Shown in pieces: positions 47,054 to 57,318 of a DNA stretch of 64,000 bases. Under the pieces are notes generated by a model. The model saw nothing but the letters and a program-made list of their open reading frames with translations, made no database searches and had not been told where the DNA came from. The stretch comes from Nitrosomonas sp. Is35 (GTDB lineage: Bacteria > Pseudomonadota > Gammaproteobacteria > Burkholderiales > Nitrosomonadaceae): positions 1,984,001-2,048,000 of the forward strand of contig NZ_JAWJZH010000001.1 in NCBI RefSeq assembly GCF_033063295.1. The letters run 5' to 3'. Position numbers and translations under genes: made by a program. Each line of letters begins with the position of its first letter. Positions within the stretch are counted from its first letter, which is position 1.

Positions 47054-47620
47054 ATGATTAAATTATTAAGAATCCTGTTATGCAGCGGTATTTTTTCGGT
47101 TGGATTGTTAGCGAATGCGAATGCGGCATTAGAGACACGTTTGGGTGGTCTGGCTGTATATGATACGGATTTAAATATCACGTGGTTAGCGGATGCGAAT
47201 TACGCTAAAACATCAGGGTATGATGCTGATGGTTTAATGAATTGGTATGATGCCAATACTTGGGCGGCAAGCCTCAATATAGGTAGTACCAGTAACTGGC
47301 GCTTGCCGGAAGTTAATGAGATGATTCATTTATACAATGTAGAAGATATCTCAATTTCCTCACCGAATCTATTCGTTAATATTCATTTTTTCAGCTACTG
47401 GACCGCAACGGAATTTGAGCATATTCCGCTTAATGCATGGTTCTTCGGTATGGTATACGGTCTTTATGACTGGACCACAAAAAATGCCGCTTTACCCGCA
47501 TGGGCTGTTCACGATGGCGATGTCGGCGCGGCACTTGTACCCGAACCGGAAACGTATGCAATGCTGTCTATCGGACTATTGATGCTACTTGGTTTCAGAA
47601 GAAGATTAAAACGGTATTAA
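47054..47620 (+). CDS. PEP-CTERM protein with DUF1566-like domain
   Basis: A secreted surface protein of 188 residues. A signal peptide (about 1-25, ANANA-AL) is followed by a DUF1566/Lcl-like region (LADANYAKTSGYDADGLMNWYDA, WRLPEVNEM, YWTATEF) seen in many PEP-CTERM and lectin-like proteins. It ends in the canonical sorting tail VPEPETYAMLSIGLLMLLGFRRR. The exosortase that would process it is not in this window. The ribosome site is AAAGGGAGC, and a terminator follows. Confidence 0.9.
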   Translation: MIKLLRILLCSGIFSVGLLANANAALETRLGGLAVYDTDLNITWLADANYAKTSGYDADGLMNWYDANTWAASLNIGSTSNWRLPEVNEMIHLYNVEDISISSPNLFVNIHFFSYWTATEFEHIPLNAWFFGMVYGLYDWTTKNAALPAWAVHDGDVGAALVPEPETYAMLSIGLLMLLGFRRRLKRY

Positions 47621-47649
47621 TGACAGAATAATTCTTAGCGCCATTAATC

Positions 47650-47674
47650 ACCCGTCCCAGTGGCGGGTTTTTTT
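47650..47674 (+). terminator. Rho-independent terminator after the DUF1566 PEP-CTERM gene
   Basis: A seven-pair stem (ACCCGTC with GGCGGGT, one wobble) and a five-base loop run into seven T. The rest of 47675-47971, up to hsdM, shows no gene or clear promoter. An ORF on the other strand at 47648-47872 has no support. Confidence 0.8.
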
Positions 47675-47971
47675 ATGACTACAGCCCAAAGTCATGCAGG
47701 CTGGCGGCGATCCGCGCGAATGAATCCTGAATATTGGAACAAACCGGAATCGAATGTATACCTGCACACAGGATTGCACGCTATAAAAAATAAACATAAC
47801 CACATTAATAGATGAAAGTAATTTACGATGCTGCCACGGATGCAATAAACAAGGAAAAGCATGACGTTCCATTTACCCTACGACTAACTAGGATGATTTG
47901 CTAATAGTTTGGCGATAGAATCTGAGAAGAACAATAAAACGAACAGATATTTTTTTGGAACATACACTTAA

Positions 47972-49981
47972 ATGGCGCAGTTAGAAAATATTGAAGCAAT
48001 TGAAAAACGTCTTTGGGGCAGCGCCGATAATTTACGCGCCAACAGCAACTACGCCAGCAATGAATACTTCATGCCTGTCATGGGGCTTATTTTCCTGCGT
48101 CATGCCTACAGTCGCTATCTGGCCGTAAAACCGGACATAGAAGCTTCACTGCCCTCCCGTGGCGGCGTGACTCGGCCGCTGACTAAAGAAGATTTCTCCA
48201 GCAAGGGTGCCATCTTCCTTCAGGAGAAAGCGCAGTTCGACACCTTGGTAAACCTGCCCGATGCGGACGACCGTGCCCAAGCCGTCATCGACGCCATGGA
48301 GGCCATCGAGGCCGACTACGAAACCCTGAAAGGCATCCTGCCCAAGAGCGAATACCAAGAGCTGGATAACGACGTGCTCGGCAATCTGCTGCGCACCTTC
48401 AATGACCCCGCACTCAAGAAAGCCACGGGCGACATCTTTGGCCGTATCTACGAATACTTCCTGACCCAGTTTGCCAATCAGAGCGCCCACGACGGCGGCG
48501 AGTTCTTCACGCCCGTTTCACTGGTGCAGATGATCGTCAACTTTATCGAACCCGATCATGGATCAGTGATAGACCCGGCTTGCGGCTCTGGCGGTATGTT
48601 TGTGCAAAGCGCGCACTTCATCGAGAAGATGCACAAGAACCCGCAAGACGTCGCCACCTTCTATGGCGCGGAGAAAAACCCGACAACAATCCGCTTAGCC
48701 AAGATGAATTTGGCTGTGCATGGTCTGGAGGGAAAAATCCAGAAGGCGATTTCCTATTACGAAGACCCGCATGATTTTCTCGGCAAGGCTGATTTCGTCA
48801 TGGCCAATCCGCCGTTCAACGTCGATGACGTGGACGCGGAGAAAATCAAAAACGACCCGCGCTTGCCTTTCGGCTTACCCGGTGTGAACAAGAAAGGCGC
48901 GGTTTCCAACGGCAATTACTTGTGGATTTCGTACTTCTACAGCTACCTGAGTAAAGCAGGCCGTGCGGGCTTCGTTATGTCCTCGCAGGCTTCCAGTGCC
49001 GGAGGGCAAGAAGCCGAAGTACGCCGCAAGCTGGTTGAAGGCGGGCATGTCGAAGGCATGATCGCCATTCGCTCCAACTTCTTTTATACGCGCTCCGTGC
49101 CGTGCGAGCTGTGGTTTTTGAACAAGAACAAGCCCGCAGGCATGAAAGACAAGGTGCTGATGTTGGATGCGCGTAACGTTTATACAAAAGTCACGCGCAA
49201 GATTTACGACTTCTCGCCGGAGCAACTGACCAACCTGACCTCCATTGTCTGGCTCTATCGCGGCCAGAAAGACCGCTTTTTGGCACTGGTGGAAAGTTAC
49301 CTTTCACGCACGCTTGAGGATGCCAAAGCCGCCAAACCCGCGATGGATGCCTTCATTGCATCGTTCGGCAAACTGGCGGGCAAGCTGGAAAAGGTTGAAG
49401 AAGAAACCAGTAAGGCCTTTGAGCTGCTAGCTGGTGACATCAAGGCCTTCGAAAAAGCCATTGAGGCTGAAAACAAAGACTGGGAGAAAGCCCCGCGAGA
49501 CAATGCGGGTTTACTGAGCGCCGCCAAAAAGCTGGAGCCATTGGCGGAAACCAGCCGCGATCTGATTAAACAGATCGACCAACTTTACAAACTCGCCGAT
49601 AAACAAGCCAAACAAAGCGTCGAAAAAGGCTTGAACAAACTCATTAAAGAATTCGACGATGAGCGCAAAGCCGCCGTCGAGCAATTAAAGCAAGTGCGCT
49701 ACATCTTCAAGCAGGCACACTGGCTGCAAGAGCGCTTCCCAGATGCCGAGCTGCGCGATGTCGAAGGTTTGGTCAAGCTGGTGGATGTTGCCGAGATCAA
49801 AGCCAATGACTGGAGCTTAACGCCCGGTCGCTATGTCGGCGTCGCGCCGGAAGAAGAAGACGAAGATTTCGACTTCGAGGAAACGTTGCGCGACATTCAT
49901 ATCGAACTGAAAGGCCTGAACGAAGAAGCCGCCATACTCGCCGCCCAAATCCAAAAGAATTTTGAGGAGTTGGGGATATGA
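47972..49981 (+). CDS. hsdM: Type I restriction-modification methyltransferase subunit
   Basis: N6-adenine methyltransferase of a type I R-M complex, 669 residues. An N-terminal HsdM_N helical domain (about 8-155) precedes the AdoMet-binding motif I DPACGSGGMF (near 200) and the catalytic NPPF (near 280) in ADFVMANPPFNVDD. Long coiled-coil C-terminal parts (about 440-640), longer than in short HsdM proteins, dock to HsdS. The ATG lacks a good ribosome site. The stop overlaps hsdS by four bases. It should methylate one adenine in each half of a bipartite site set by HsdS. Confidence 0.95.
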   Translation: MAQLENIEAIEKRLWGSADNLRANSNYASNEYFMPVMGLIFLRHAYSRYLAVKPDIEASLPSRGGVTRPLTKEDFSSKGAIFLQEKAQFDTLVNLPDADDRAQAVIDAMEAIEADYETLKGILPKSEYQELDNDVLGNLLRTFNDPALKKATGDIFGRIYEYFLTQFANQSAHDGGEFFTPVSLVQMIVNFIEPDHGSVIDPACGSGGMFVQSAHFIEKMHKNPQDVATFYGAEKNPTTIRLAKMNLAVHGLEGKIQKAISYYEDPHDFLGKADFVMANPPFNVDDVDAEKIKNDPRLPFGLPGVNKKGAVSNGNYLWISYFYSYLSKAGRAGFVMSSQASSAGGQEAEVRRKLVEGGHVEGMIAIRSNFFYTRSVPCELWFLNKNKPAGMKDKVLMLDARNVYTKVTRKIYDFSPEQLTNLTSIVWLYRGQKDRFLALVESYLSRTLEDAKAAKPAMDAFIASFGKLAGKLEKVEEETSKAFELLAGDIKAFEKAIEAENKDWEKAPRDNAGLLSAAKKLEPLAETSRDLIKQIDQLYKLADKQAKQSVEKGLNKLIKEFDDERKAAVEQLKQVRYIFKQAHWLQERFPDAELRDVEGLVKLVDVAEIKANDWSLTPGRYVGVAPEEEDEDFDFEETLRDIHIELKGLNEEAAILAAQIQKNFEELGI

Positions 49982-51210
49982 GTCACTTTCAGGAAAAAAC
50001 AATCGCGGAACTAATAGCTGAAAAGGCAATTTTGGCTATACAAGATGGAAACCACGGAGAGAAACACCCGAAGTCTACCGATTATGTCGAGGAAGGCATC
50101 CACTTTGTGATGGCAAACGACCTAAATTTTGGGACAGTTGACTTGAAGGGATGCAGCAAAATTCCAGAAAGTCTTGCATCCAAATTGCGTATTGGCTTTT
50201 CAGTAGAGGGTGATGTTCTACTCACGCACAAGGGAACCATTGGAAATGTCGCGATTGTTGGCAGTATTGCCCCTTACATTATGTTGACCCCGCAAGTCAC
50301 ATATTACAGAACTGATAACGAAAAACTTTCAAATAAATACTTAGCCTACGCATTCAGAGAGCCTAATTTTCAAAAGCGGATGAAGTCGTTGGCGCAACAG
50401 TCTACAAGGCCATATATCGGCATAACCGCTCAGCGAAATCTGAAGATTTTATGGACTGACAGAGAAAGACAAGAATCCGTAACGGAAATTATTTCAAAAT
50501 ACGACGACCTCATCGAAAACAACAAGCGGCGGATTGAATTGCTAGAGGAGTCTGCGCGGCAGCTTTACAAGGAATGGTTTGTGCGTTTCCGCTTCCCCGG
50601 CCATGAACACGTCAAAATTATTGATGGCGTGCCAGAGGGGTGGAGGATAACAACGCTCGGAGAAGTGTCTATTACAAATGCCCTGAGCCATAAAGCCAAA
50701 GAGCTACCAGAGGAAATTAACTACATCGACATTTCCTCGGTTTCGACAGGAAGAATTGAGACTAAAAGCAGAATGCCCGCAGAGGAAGCGCCAGGTAGAG
50801 CAAGAAGAATTGCACAACATGGCGATGTTATTTGGTCAAATGTGAGGCCGAACCTCAAAGCATATGCTCTTGTCCTGCATCCAGAAAACGAAGATGTATT
50901 CTCAACGGGATTTACGGTTATATCGGGGATGAGTATTCCATACTCATTTCTCTACAACTTTACGACCACAGACAATTTTGTCAGCCATCTTGTAAACCAC
51001 ACAACTGGTGCTAGCTACCCTGCCGTAAGGCCGCAGGACTTTGAAAGGGCTGAGCTTCTGCTGCCACCAAGACCTCTGCTAGATCAATTTCAAGAATATT
51101 GTGAGCCTAACTATGAGCTTGTATACATTCTTGCTGAACAAAGCAGCCAACTGGCTGCGGCGCGCGATGTTTTACTACCTAAACTCATGAGCGGGGAGAT
51201 TGCTGTCTAA
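49978..51210 (+). CDS. hsdS: Type I restriction-modification specificity subunit
   Basis: Sets the DNA target of the R-M complex. The 410 residues comprise two target-recognition domains (about 1-155 and 222-360), each followed by a conserved helix region: IISKYDDLIENNKRRIELLEE in the middle and LAEQSSQLAAARDVLLPKLMSGEI at the end. The sequence is more A/T-rich than its neighbours, as is usual for exchanged HsdS genes. The recognition sequence cannot be read from it. It is coupled to hsdM (ATGA) and hsdR (TAATG). Confidence 0.94.
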   Translation: MSHFQEKTIAELIAEKAILAIQDGNHGEKHPKSTDYVEEGIHFVMANDLNFGTVDLKGCSKIPESLASKLRIGFSVEGDVLLTHKGTIGNVAIVGSIAPYIMLTPQVTYYRTDNEKLSNKYLAYAFREPNFQKRMKSLAQQSTRPYIGITAQRNLKILWTDRERQESVTEIISKYDDLIENNKRRIELLEESARQLYKEWFVRFRFPGHEHVKIIDGVPEGWRITTLGEVSITNALSHKAKELPEEINYIDISSVSTGRIETKSRMPAEEAPGRARRIAQHGDVIWSNVRPNLKAYALVLHPENEDVFSTGFTVISGMSIPYSFLYNFTTTDNFVSHLVNHTTGASYPAVRPQDFERAELLLPPRPLLDQFQEYCEPNYELVYILAEQSSQLAAARDVLLPKLMSGEIAV

Positions 51211-54200
51211 TGGCTCCACTCAATGAAGATACGCTGGTTCAGGCCACGACAGCCGACTATCTGGAAGATCAGCTCGGCTGGGACAGCATCTACGCCTACA
51301 ACAACGAGACCTTTGGAGCCGAGGGCACGCTCGGGCGACAGTCAGACAAAGATGTTGTTCTAACCCGCTATCTGGGCGAAGCACTGGTAAAACTCAATCC
51401 CGGTCTACCGAATGCAGCGTATCAAGATGCGCTGCGCCAGATCACCGAAGCGCCTGTCACCGAAAACACGCTGCAAATCAATTTTGAACAGTACGAGCTG
51501 GTTAAAAACGGGGTATTGGTGCAGTTCCGCAATGCCAGGGGTGAGCTGGAGAGAAAGCGCCTAAAAATTTTCGATTTCGAAAATCCCGAAAATAATCACT
51601 TTCTTTGTGTGCGCGAGCTGTGGGTGCGTGGCGATATTTACCGCCGACGCGCCGACATCGTTGGTTTTGTCAATGGCCTTCCCTTGATGTTTATCGAGTG
51701 CAAAACCATTCACAAAGACATCCGCCATGCTTTTGAAAAGAATTTCTCCGACTACAAAGACACCATCCCGCATTTGTTCCACCACAACGCCTTTGTGATT
51801 TTGGGCAATGGCGTGGATGCGAAAATCGGCTCCCTTTCCAGCAAGTTCGAGCATTTCAATGACTGGAAGCGCTTGGCCGAGGAAGAAGCGGGCGTGGTGG
51901 ATATGGAGACCTTACTCAAAGGCGTTTGTAACAAGCGTAACTTTCTCGATCTGTTTGAAAATTTCATCCTGTTTGATGAAAGCAAGGGCAAGCTGGCCAA
52001 GATCGTTGCGCGAAACCACCAGTTTCTGGGCGTCAATCGTGCTGTCGAAGCGGTAAAGACGCGCTCAGAACGCAAAGGGAAACTTGGCGTATTTTGGCAC
52101 ACCCAAGGATCGGGTAAGTCTTATTCCATTGCTTATTTCTCCCGCAAGATACACCGCAAAATCGGCGGCAATTTCACCTTCCTGATCTGTACCGACCGGG
52201 AGGACTTGGATAAGCAAATTTACAACACCTTTGCAGGTTGCGGTCTTGTCGATAACGATCAAGACCCATGCCGTGCCGGATCGGGCGATCATTTGCAGGA
52301 GCTTTTGAACCAGCATAAATCCTATGTCTTCACGCTGGTGCAGAAATTTAATAAGGACGTTGACCCGAGCAATCCCTATTCTGACCGCGAAGACATCATC
52401 GTTATCACTGATGAAGCGCACCGCACGCAATATGGCCGCCTATCCCTGAACTTGCGCAATGCGCTGCCCAATGCCAGCTATATCGGCTTTACCGGAACGC
52501 CTCTGTTCAAAGACGATGAAATTACCCGCCGCGTGTTTGGCGAATACGTTTCGACCTATGACTTCCAGCGTGCCGTGGAGGATCATGCCACCGTTCCGCT
52601 TTATTACGATGCGCGTGGCGAAAAGCTCGGTATCGCCACCAATGACCTGAACGAGAAAATCGCAGCCAAGCTGGAAGAGATAGAAATTGAAGATCAGGAC
52701 GTAGCCGAACGCTTGGAGCGGGAATTAAAGCGCGATTATCACATCATCACCGCGCAAAGCCGACTTGAGCAGATCGCTGAAGATTTTGTGGCGCACTACA
52801 GCACCGGATGGGAAAACGGCAAAGCCATGTTGGTATGCATCGACAAGATTACCTGTGTCCGTATTCACGCCATCATTTTGGAAAAATGGCAGGCCAAAAT
52901 CGTCGAACTGGAAAAGCAGATTGCCAAACTCCCCGACGAACAATCGGTCATGGACCGGGAGCGCAAACTGGTGTGGATGCGCGAAACCATCATGGCTGTG
53001 GTGGTGAGCGAGGAGCAAGGCGAAGTCGATAAATTCCGCAAGTGGGGCCTGGACATTACCCCGCACCGCAAGCTCATTAAAGAAGGCTTTGAGACACCAG
53101 ACGGCAAACGTCTTGACGTGGAAAGCGCTTTCAAGAAAGAAGAGCATCCATTCCGTGTAGCGATTGTCTGCGCCATGTGGCTGACCGGCTTCGATGTACC
53201 CACCCTGTCGACGCTGTATCTGGATAAACCACTCAAGGCACACACGCTGATGCAGGCTATCGCACGAGCAAACCGCGTGGCCGAGGGCAAAAACAACGGT
53301 CTGATCGTCGATTACTGTGGCATTCTGAAGAATCTACGCAAAGCGCTGGCTACATTTGCTGGCCATACAGGCGGTGACGATACCACGGGCGACCCGCCAC
53401 CTGAGCTTGACCCGGTAAGGCCGGAAGAGGAATTGCTGGCCGATCTTGAAGAAGCCATTGAAGCAGTTCGGGCATTTTTGGATGCCAAAAGCTTTCGGCT
53501 TGAAGATGTGCTGGAAAAAACAGGGTTTGAACGTAACAAGGCCATCGTGAAAGCCAAAGAAGCCGTCAACCAGAACGACGAAACACGCAAGCGCTTTGAA
53601 ATTATCTGCCGCGAAGTCTTCAAGAAATTCAAGGCTTGCCTGACCATCAAAGCGATCAACAATTACCGCACCGCCTGCGATGCAATTAATATCATTTATA
53701 AAAGCTTGCAGGAAGATGTGGACAAAGCCGACATCTCCGGCATTATGCGTGAGTTACACGCCATTATCGAAGAAAGTATAGAGCCCGTCAGTGGCGTGAA
53801 GGAACCGACGAGACTCTACGACATCAGCAAAATTGACTTTGAACGCCTCAAAAAGGAATTTGAACGCTCGCCCGCCAAGAACACGACCGTGCAGAGCTTG
53901 AAAGAAGTCATCGAGAAAAAACTTCTCAGGATGTTGATGCAAAATCCGGCGCGTACCAATTTTCAAAAGCACTACGAAGAGATCGTCGAGGAATATAACA
54001 GCGAGAAAGACCGTGTAACAATCGAGGCCACGTTTGAAGCTTTGCTCAAGCTGGTCGATGCTTTGAGCGAAGAAGAACAGCGCGCCGTGAAGGAAGGCCT
54101 CTCAGAAGAATCTCTGGCACTGTTTGACTTGCTACTGAAACCCAACCTTTCAAAGCAGGAAATTGACCGGATTAAAAAGGTTGCAGAAGGCCTATATAAG

Positions 54201-54416
54201 ACCCTAAACGTGGAAATAGCACGCATTCAGAATTTTGCGGCTAAACAAAGCACTCGGGATGAAATCAAAATAAAAATTAAGGATTTCTTATGGGATGAGA
54301 AAACAGGTCTTCCAGAGAGCTTTGAACCTGATGAAGTTGACGAAAAGACTGAAGCTGTTTTCAAGCATTTACTGGTTTCACAGCGAAGTGGCATGCACAT
54401 TCACAACCAACCGTAA
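51210..54416 (+). CDS. hsdR: Type I restriction endonuclease/translocase subunit
   Basis: Cuts unmethylated DNA after ATP-driven translocation. The 1068 residues hold an N-terminal PD-(D/E)xK nuclease with the Asp of RRADIVGF and the E-x-K in FIECKT (near 163-165). The helicase core follows with Walker A TQGSGKS (near 300), DEAH at ITDEAHRTQYG (near 400), GFTGTPLF and the late motif AIARANRV. A long helical C terminus (about 780-1060) binds the methylase core. No frameshift or truncation is seen, so the system is probably active. No terminator is obvious after it. Confidence 0.96.
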   Translation: MAPLNEDTLVQATTADYLEDQLGWDSIYAYNNETFGAEGTLGRQSDKDVVLTRYLGEALVKLNPGLPNAAYQDALRQITEAPVTENTLQINFEQYELVKNGVLVQFRNARGELERKRLKIFDFENPENNHFLCVRELWVRGDIYRRRADIVGFVNGLPLMFIECKTIHKDIRHAFEKNFSDYKDTIPHLFHHNAFVILGNGVDAKIGSLSSKFEHFNDWKRLAEEEAGVVDMETLLKGVCNKRNFLDLFENFILFDESKGKLAKIVARNHQFLGVNRAVEAVKTRSERKGKLGVFWHTQGSGKSYSIAYFSRKIHRKIGGNFTFLICTDREDLDKQIYNTFAGCGLVDNDQDPCRAGSGDHLQELLNQHKSYVFTLVQKFNKDVDPSNPYSDREDIIVITDEAHRTQYGRLSLNLRNALPNASYIGFTGTPLFKDDEITRRVFGEYVSTYDFQRAVEDHATVPLYYDARGEKLGIATNDLNEKIAAKLEEIEIEDQDVAERLERELKRDYHIITAQSRLEQIAEDFVAHYSTGWENGKAMLVCIDKITCVRIHAIILEKWQAKIVELEKQIAKLPDEQSVMDRERKLVWMRETIMAVVVSEEQGEVDKFRKWGLDITPHRKLIKEGFETPDGKRLDVESAFKKEEHPFRVAIVCAMWLTGFDVPTLSTLYLDKPLKAHTLMQAIARANRVAEGKNNGLIVDYCGILKNLRKALATFAGHTGGDDTTGDPPPELDPVRPEEELLADLEEAIEAVRAFLDAKSFRLEDVLEKTGFERNKAIVKAKEAVNQNDETRKRFEIICREVFKKFKACLTIKAINNYRTACDAINIIYKSLQEDVDKADISGIMRELHAIIEESIEPVSGVKEPTRLYDISKIDFERLKKEFERSPAKNTTVQSLKEVIEKKLLRMLMQNPARTNFQKHYEEIVEEYNSEKDRVTIEATFEALLKLVDALSEEEQRAVKEGLSEESLALFDLLLKPNLSKQEIDRIKKVAEGLYKTLNVEIARIQNFAAKQSTRDEIKIKIKDFLWDEKTGLPESFEPDEVDEKTEAVFKHLLVSQRSGMHIHNQP

Positions 54417-54528
54417 GATTTTTAAATTTTCCAGTAAAAGCGGCGAACCCGCACATTAGAAAATCAGGTCCGGTGTTTAATGTGTTAACCGGATTTCCTT
54501 ATATCAGCCTTACACGAGACCCACAAAC

Positions 54529-54563
54529 AAAAAAACACTTAGGATATTATTCTCTAAGTGTTT
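54529..54563 (-). terminator. Terminator of the tRNA-Phe transcript
   Basis: A perfect ten-pair stem (54533-54542 with 54554-54563) followed on the minus strand by a run of seven T. It lies eight bases past the 3' end of tRNA-Phe. Confidence 0.85.
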
Positions 54564-54570
54564 GTTTTAT

Positions 54571-54646
<76 letters not shown>

Positions 54647-54714
54647 ATTTGGAAAGCGACAGTAAACGGACAACCCATTTACCGGCAGTTGTAATAGATA
54701 TTCGATGAAATGAA

Positions 54715-54791
54715 TGGCGCGCCCGGCAGGATTCGAACCCACGACCCCTTGGTTCGTAGCCAAGTACTCTATCCAACTGAGCTACGGGCGC
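54715..54791 (-). tRNA. tRNA-Arg (ACG)
   Basis: A 77-nt cloverleaf with acceptor GCGCCCG/CGGGCGC, anticodon loop CTACGAA (anticodon ACG, read as ICG after deamination) and an encoded CCA end. It lies 68 bases upstream of tRNA-Phe, and both are probably cut from one precursor. The 229 bases up to aroC hold no further gene. Confidence 0.95.
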
Positions 54792-55020
54792 TTTGTGCAA
54801 TCTAATTACTTCCAGCTTGTTTCAGCAACCGGGAGATTATATCAGATTGAAGCAATCACGGGATTCGAACTTATGTTTTTGCTGCTGTATTCGATGCCTT
54901 CAAACTGTAATCGGCCAGGCCGATTTTTCTATCAATCATCACAATTACTTTTTGCGGGGGCGATGATCGTGTATTTGGCCGGTCTTGTCAAGATTAAACT
55001 GCATCTGGGCGCGATTTCCG

Positions 55021-56190
55021 CTACATATCTTCTTCCGGTTCCGGGTCTTCTTTGCATGGCGCTGACACTGCCGGTGCGGCACTTGCTGCGCCATTCACAC
55101 TGCCGGGAATTTTCGGTGTTTTACAATTCACATCGGCATTTTGCGCGCGATGCCGCAAAGCGTGATCCATCAATACCAAAGCAAGCATGGCTTCGACAAT
55201 CGGCGTGGCGCGGATGCCAACGCAGGGATCGTGCCGTCCATGCGTTTCGACGATGACCGGGATGCCATTCTTGTCAATTGAATGCCGTCCGAGGCGGATG
55301 CTGGAGGTCGGTTTGATCGCGACATGAACGACGATGTCCTGCCCGGTGGAAATACCGCCTAAAATACCGCCCGCGTTGTTGCTCAAGAAACCATCCGGCG
55401 TCATTTCGTCGGAATGCTCCGTGCCTTTCTGCGTCACGCTGGCGAATCCGGCGCCGATTTCCACGCCTTTCACCGCGTTGATGTTCATCATCGCGTAAGC
55501 GATTTCGGCATCGAGCCGGTCATAAACCGGTTCACCCCAGCCGACCGGAACACCCTGCGCTACTGCACTGATTTTTGCGCCGACCGAATCGCCGGACTTG
55601 CGCAATTGATCCATGAATGTTTCCAGTTGATCGGTATAGCTGCTGTCAGCGACGAAAAACGGGTTTTGCTGGACATCGTCCCATTGTTTGAAAGGAATCT
55701 GTATGGGACCCAGTTGCGCCATATAGCCGCGAATCACAATGCCATATTTTTCATGCAGCCATTTCTTCGCAATCGCTCCGGCCGCAACCCGGACGGCCGT
55801 TTCCCGCGCCGATGCACGCCCGCCGCCGCGGTAATCGCGGATGCCGTATTTTTGCCAGTAAGTGTAATCCGCATGACCGGGACGGAAGGTATCCATGATT
55901 TTGCTGTAATCCTTGCTGCGCTGATCTTCATTGCGAATCAGCAAAGCAATCGGAGTACCGGTGGTTTGCCCTTCAAACACGCCGGATAGAATCTCAACGG
56001 TATCGGATTCGCGCCGCTGCGTGACATGCCGCGACGTGCCGGGTTTGCGCCGGTCCAGTTCAAGCTGAATCTCTTCGGTGCTGATGGCTAATCCCGGCGG
56101 ACAACCGTCGACAATGCAGCCGATTGCGGGACCGTGCGATTCGCCAAATGAAGTGACGGTAAAAAGCGTGCCAAGTGTATTGCCAGACAT
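55021..56190 (-). CDS. aroC: Chorismate synthase
   Basis: Last shikimate-pathway step, EPSP to chorismate with reduced FMN. The 389 residues are slightly longer than E. coli (361) because of a Pro/Ala/Glu-rich tail after about residue 360. Family blocks are [19 protein letters not shown], the His of [37 protein letters not shown] and [16 protein letters not shown]. It is divergent from hemF; the 224 bases between them carry both promoters. Confidence 0.97.
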   Translation of the reverse strand: MSGNTLGTLFTVTSFGESHGPAIGCIVDGCPPGLAISTEEIQLELDRRKPGTSRHVTQRRESDTVEILSGVFEGQTTGTPIALLIRNEDQRSKDYSKIMDTFRPGHADYTYWQKYGIRDYRGGGRASARETAVRVAAGAIAKKWLHEKYGIVIRGYMAQLGPIQIPFKQWDDVQQNPFFVADSSYTDQLETFMDQLRKSGDSVGAKISAVAQGVPVGWGEPVYDRLDAEIAYAMMNINAVKGVEIGAGFASVTQKGTEHSDEMTPDGFLSNNAGGILGGISTGQDIVVHVAIKPTSSIRLGRHSIDKNGIPVIVETHGRHDPCVGIRATPIVEAMLALVLMDHALRHRAQNADVNCKTPKIPGSVNGAASAAPAVSAPCKEDPEPEEDM

Positions 56191-56414
56191 ACGATGCTAT
56201 TTGGGTATTAAAAAAAGATTGTGCGAGTCTATCATACGTACCCCTGCTTTTTGGCAATTTGCTGACCACCCGCCGAGGATAACAATCAGGTGCAAACTTG
56301 AGGCGCGTCAACAATGAAATGCCATCCACATGCTATACCTGCGCTAAAATGCGGTTATTGTCCGGCATGGGCGCGTTTTGAGCCATTTTCATAACATTAG
56401 AACCAGGAGTTTGC

Positions 56415-57311
56415 ATGAACACACCCCAAGTGAAAGAGTTTCTTATCAGTTTGCAGGACAGCATCGTCAAAGGGATAGAGCAGGTCGATGGCAAGCCATT
56501 CAAGCGCGATCAATGGGATCGTCCGGAAGGTGGCGGCGGCATGAGCAGCGTGATCGAAGAAGGCAATGTGCTGGAGCGCGGCGGCGTTAATTTCTCCCAT
56601 GTATATGGCGCGGGATTGCCCGCATCGGCTACCGCGGCTCGCCCGGAACTGGCCGGGCGTTCGTTTGAAGCGATGGGGGTCTCGCTGGTGCTGCATCCGC
56701 GTAATCCGTATGCGCCGACGGTGCATATGAATGTACGGTTTTTCGAGGCGCGCAAGGAAGGCGCGGAGCCGGTGTGGTGGTTCGGCGGCGGTATGGATCT
56801 GACGCCGTATTACGGCTACGCGGAAGATGCGATCCACTTTCATCAAACCTGCAAGGATGCATTGCAACCGTTTGGCGGCGATATTTATCCGCGCCTGAAA
56901 AAATGGTGCGACGACTATTTCTTCTTAAAGCACCGTAAGGAACCGCGCGGTATCGGCGGCGTTTTCTTCGATGATTTGAATCAACCCGATTTTGATACCT
57001 GCTTTAAACTCACGCGCAACGTCGGCGAGAACTTTCTCAACGCGTACCGCCCTATTCTGGAACGCCGCAAGGACACACCGTACGGCGAACGCGAACGCGA
57101 TTTTCAGGCGTACCGGCGCGGGCGTTATGTAGAATTCAACTTGGTGTGGGATCGCGGCACGCTGTTCGGGCTGCAAACGGGCGGACGCACCGAATCGATT
57201 TTGATGTCATTGCCGCCGATTGTGAAATGGCGCTACGACTGGAAACCGGCAGCGGACACCCCGGAAGGCAAACTGTACTCAGACTTTTTGATCGGCAAGG
57301 ATTGGGTGTAA
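56415..57311 (+). CDS. hemF: Oxygen-dependent coproporphyrinogen III oxidase
   Basis: Haem synthesis: oxidative decarboxylation of coproporphyrinogen III to protoporphyrinogen IX using O2. The 298 residues match E. coli HemF in length. The signature blocks are [14 protein letters not shown], the metal-binding His of [41 protein letters not shown] and [28 protein letters not shown] (read in pieces). The ribosome site is CCAGGAG. It is followed by a symporter gene after seven bases. Confidence 0.97.
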   Translation: MNTPQVKEFLISLQDSIVKGIEQVDGKPFKRDQWDRPEGGGGMSSVIEEGNVLERGGVNFSHVYGAGLPASATAARPELAGRSFEAMGVSLVLHPRNPYAPTVHMNVRFFEARKEGAEPVWWFGGGMDLTPYYGYAEDAIHFHQTCKDALQPFGGDIYPRLKKWCDDYFFLKHRKEPRGIGGVFFDDLNQPDFDTCFKLTRNVGENFLNAYRPILERRKDTPYGERERDFQAYRRGRYVEFNLVWDRGTLFGLQTGGRTESILMSLPPIVKWRYDWKPAADTPEGKLYSDFLIGKDWV

Positions 57312-57318
57312 ACCGTCT

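Noticed and set aside
47648..47872. 74-codon minus-strand ORF between the PEP-CTERM gene and hsdM
   Set aside because: It ends inside the terminator and shows no ribosome site or protein-like features.
54859..54870. T-loop-like TTCGAATCCCG on the minus strand near tRNA-Arg, possible att remnant
   Set aside because: The flanking bases do not form a T stem and no integrase or second copy is present.
54714..55256. 180-codon plus-strand ORF beginning MARPAGFEPTT
   Set aside because: It is antisense to tRNA-Arg; the GFEPTT start is a well-known artefact of translating tRNA genes, and it overlaps the aroC end.
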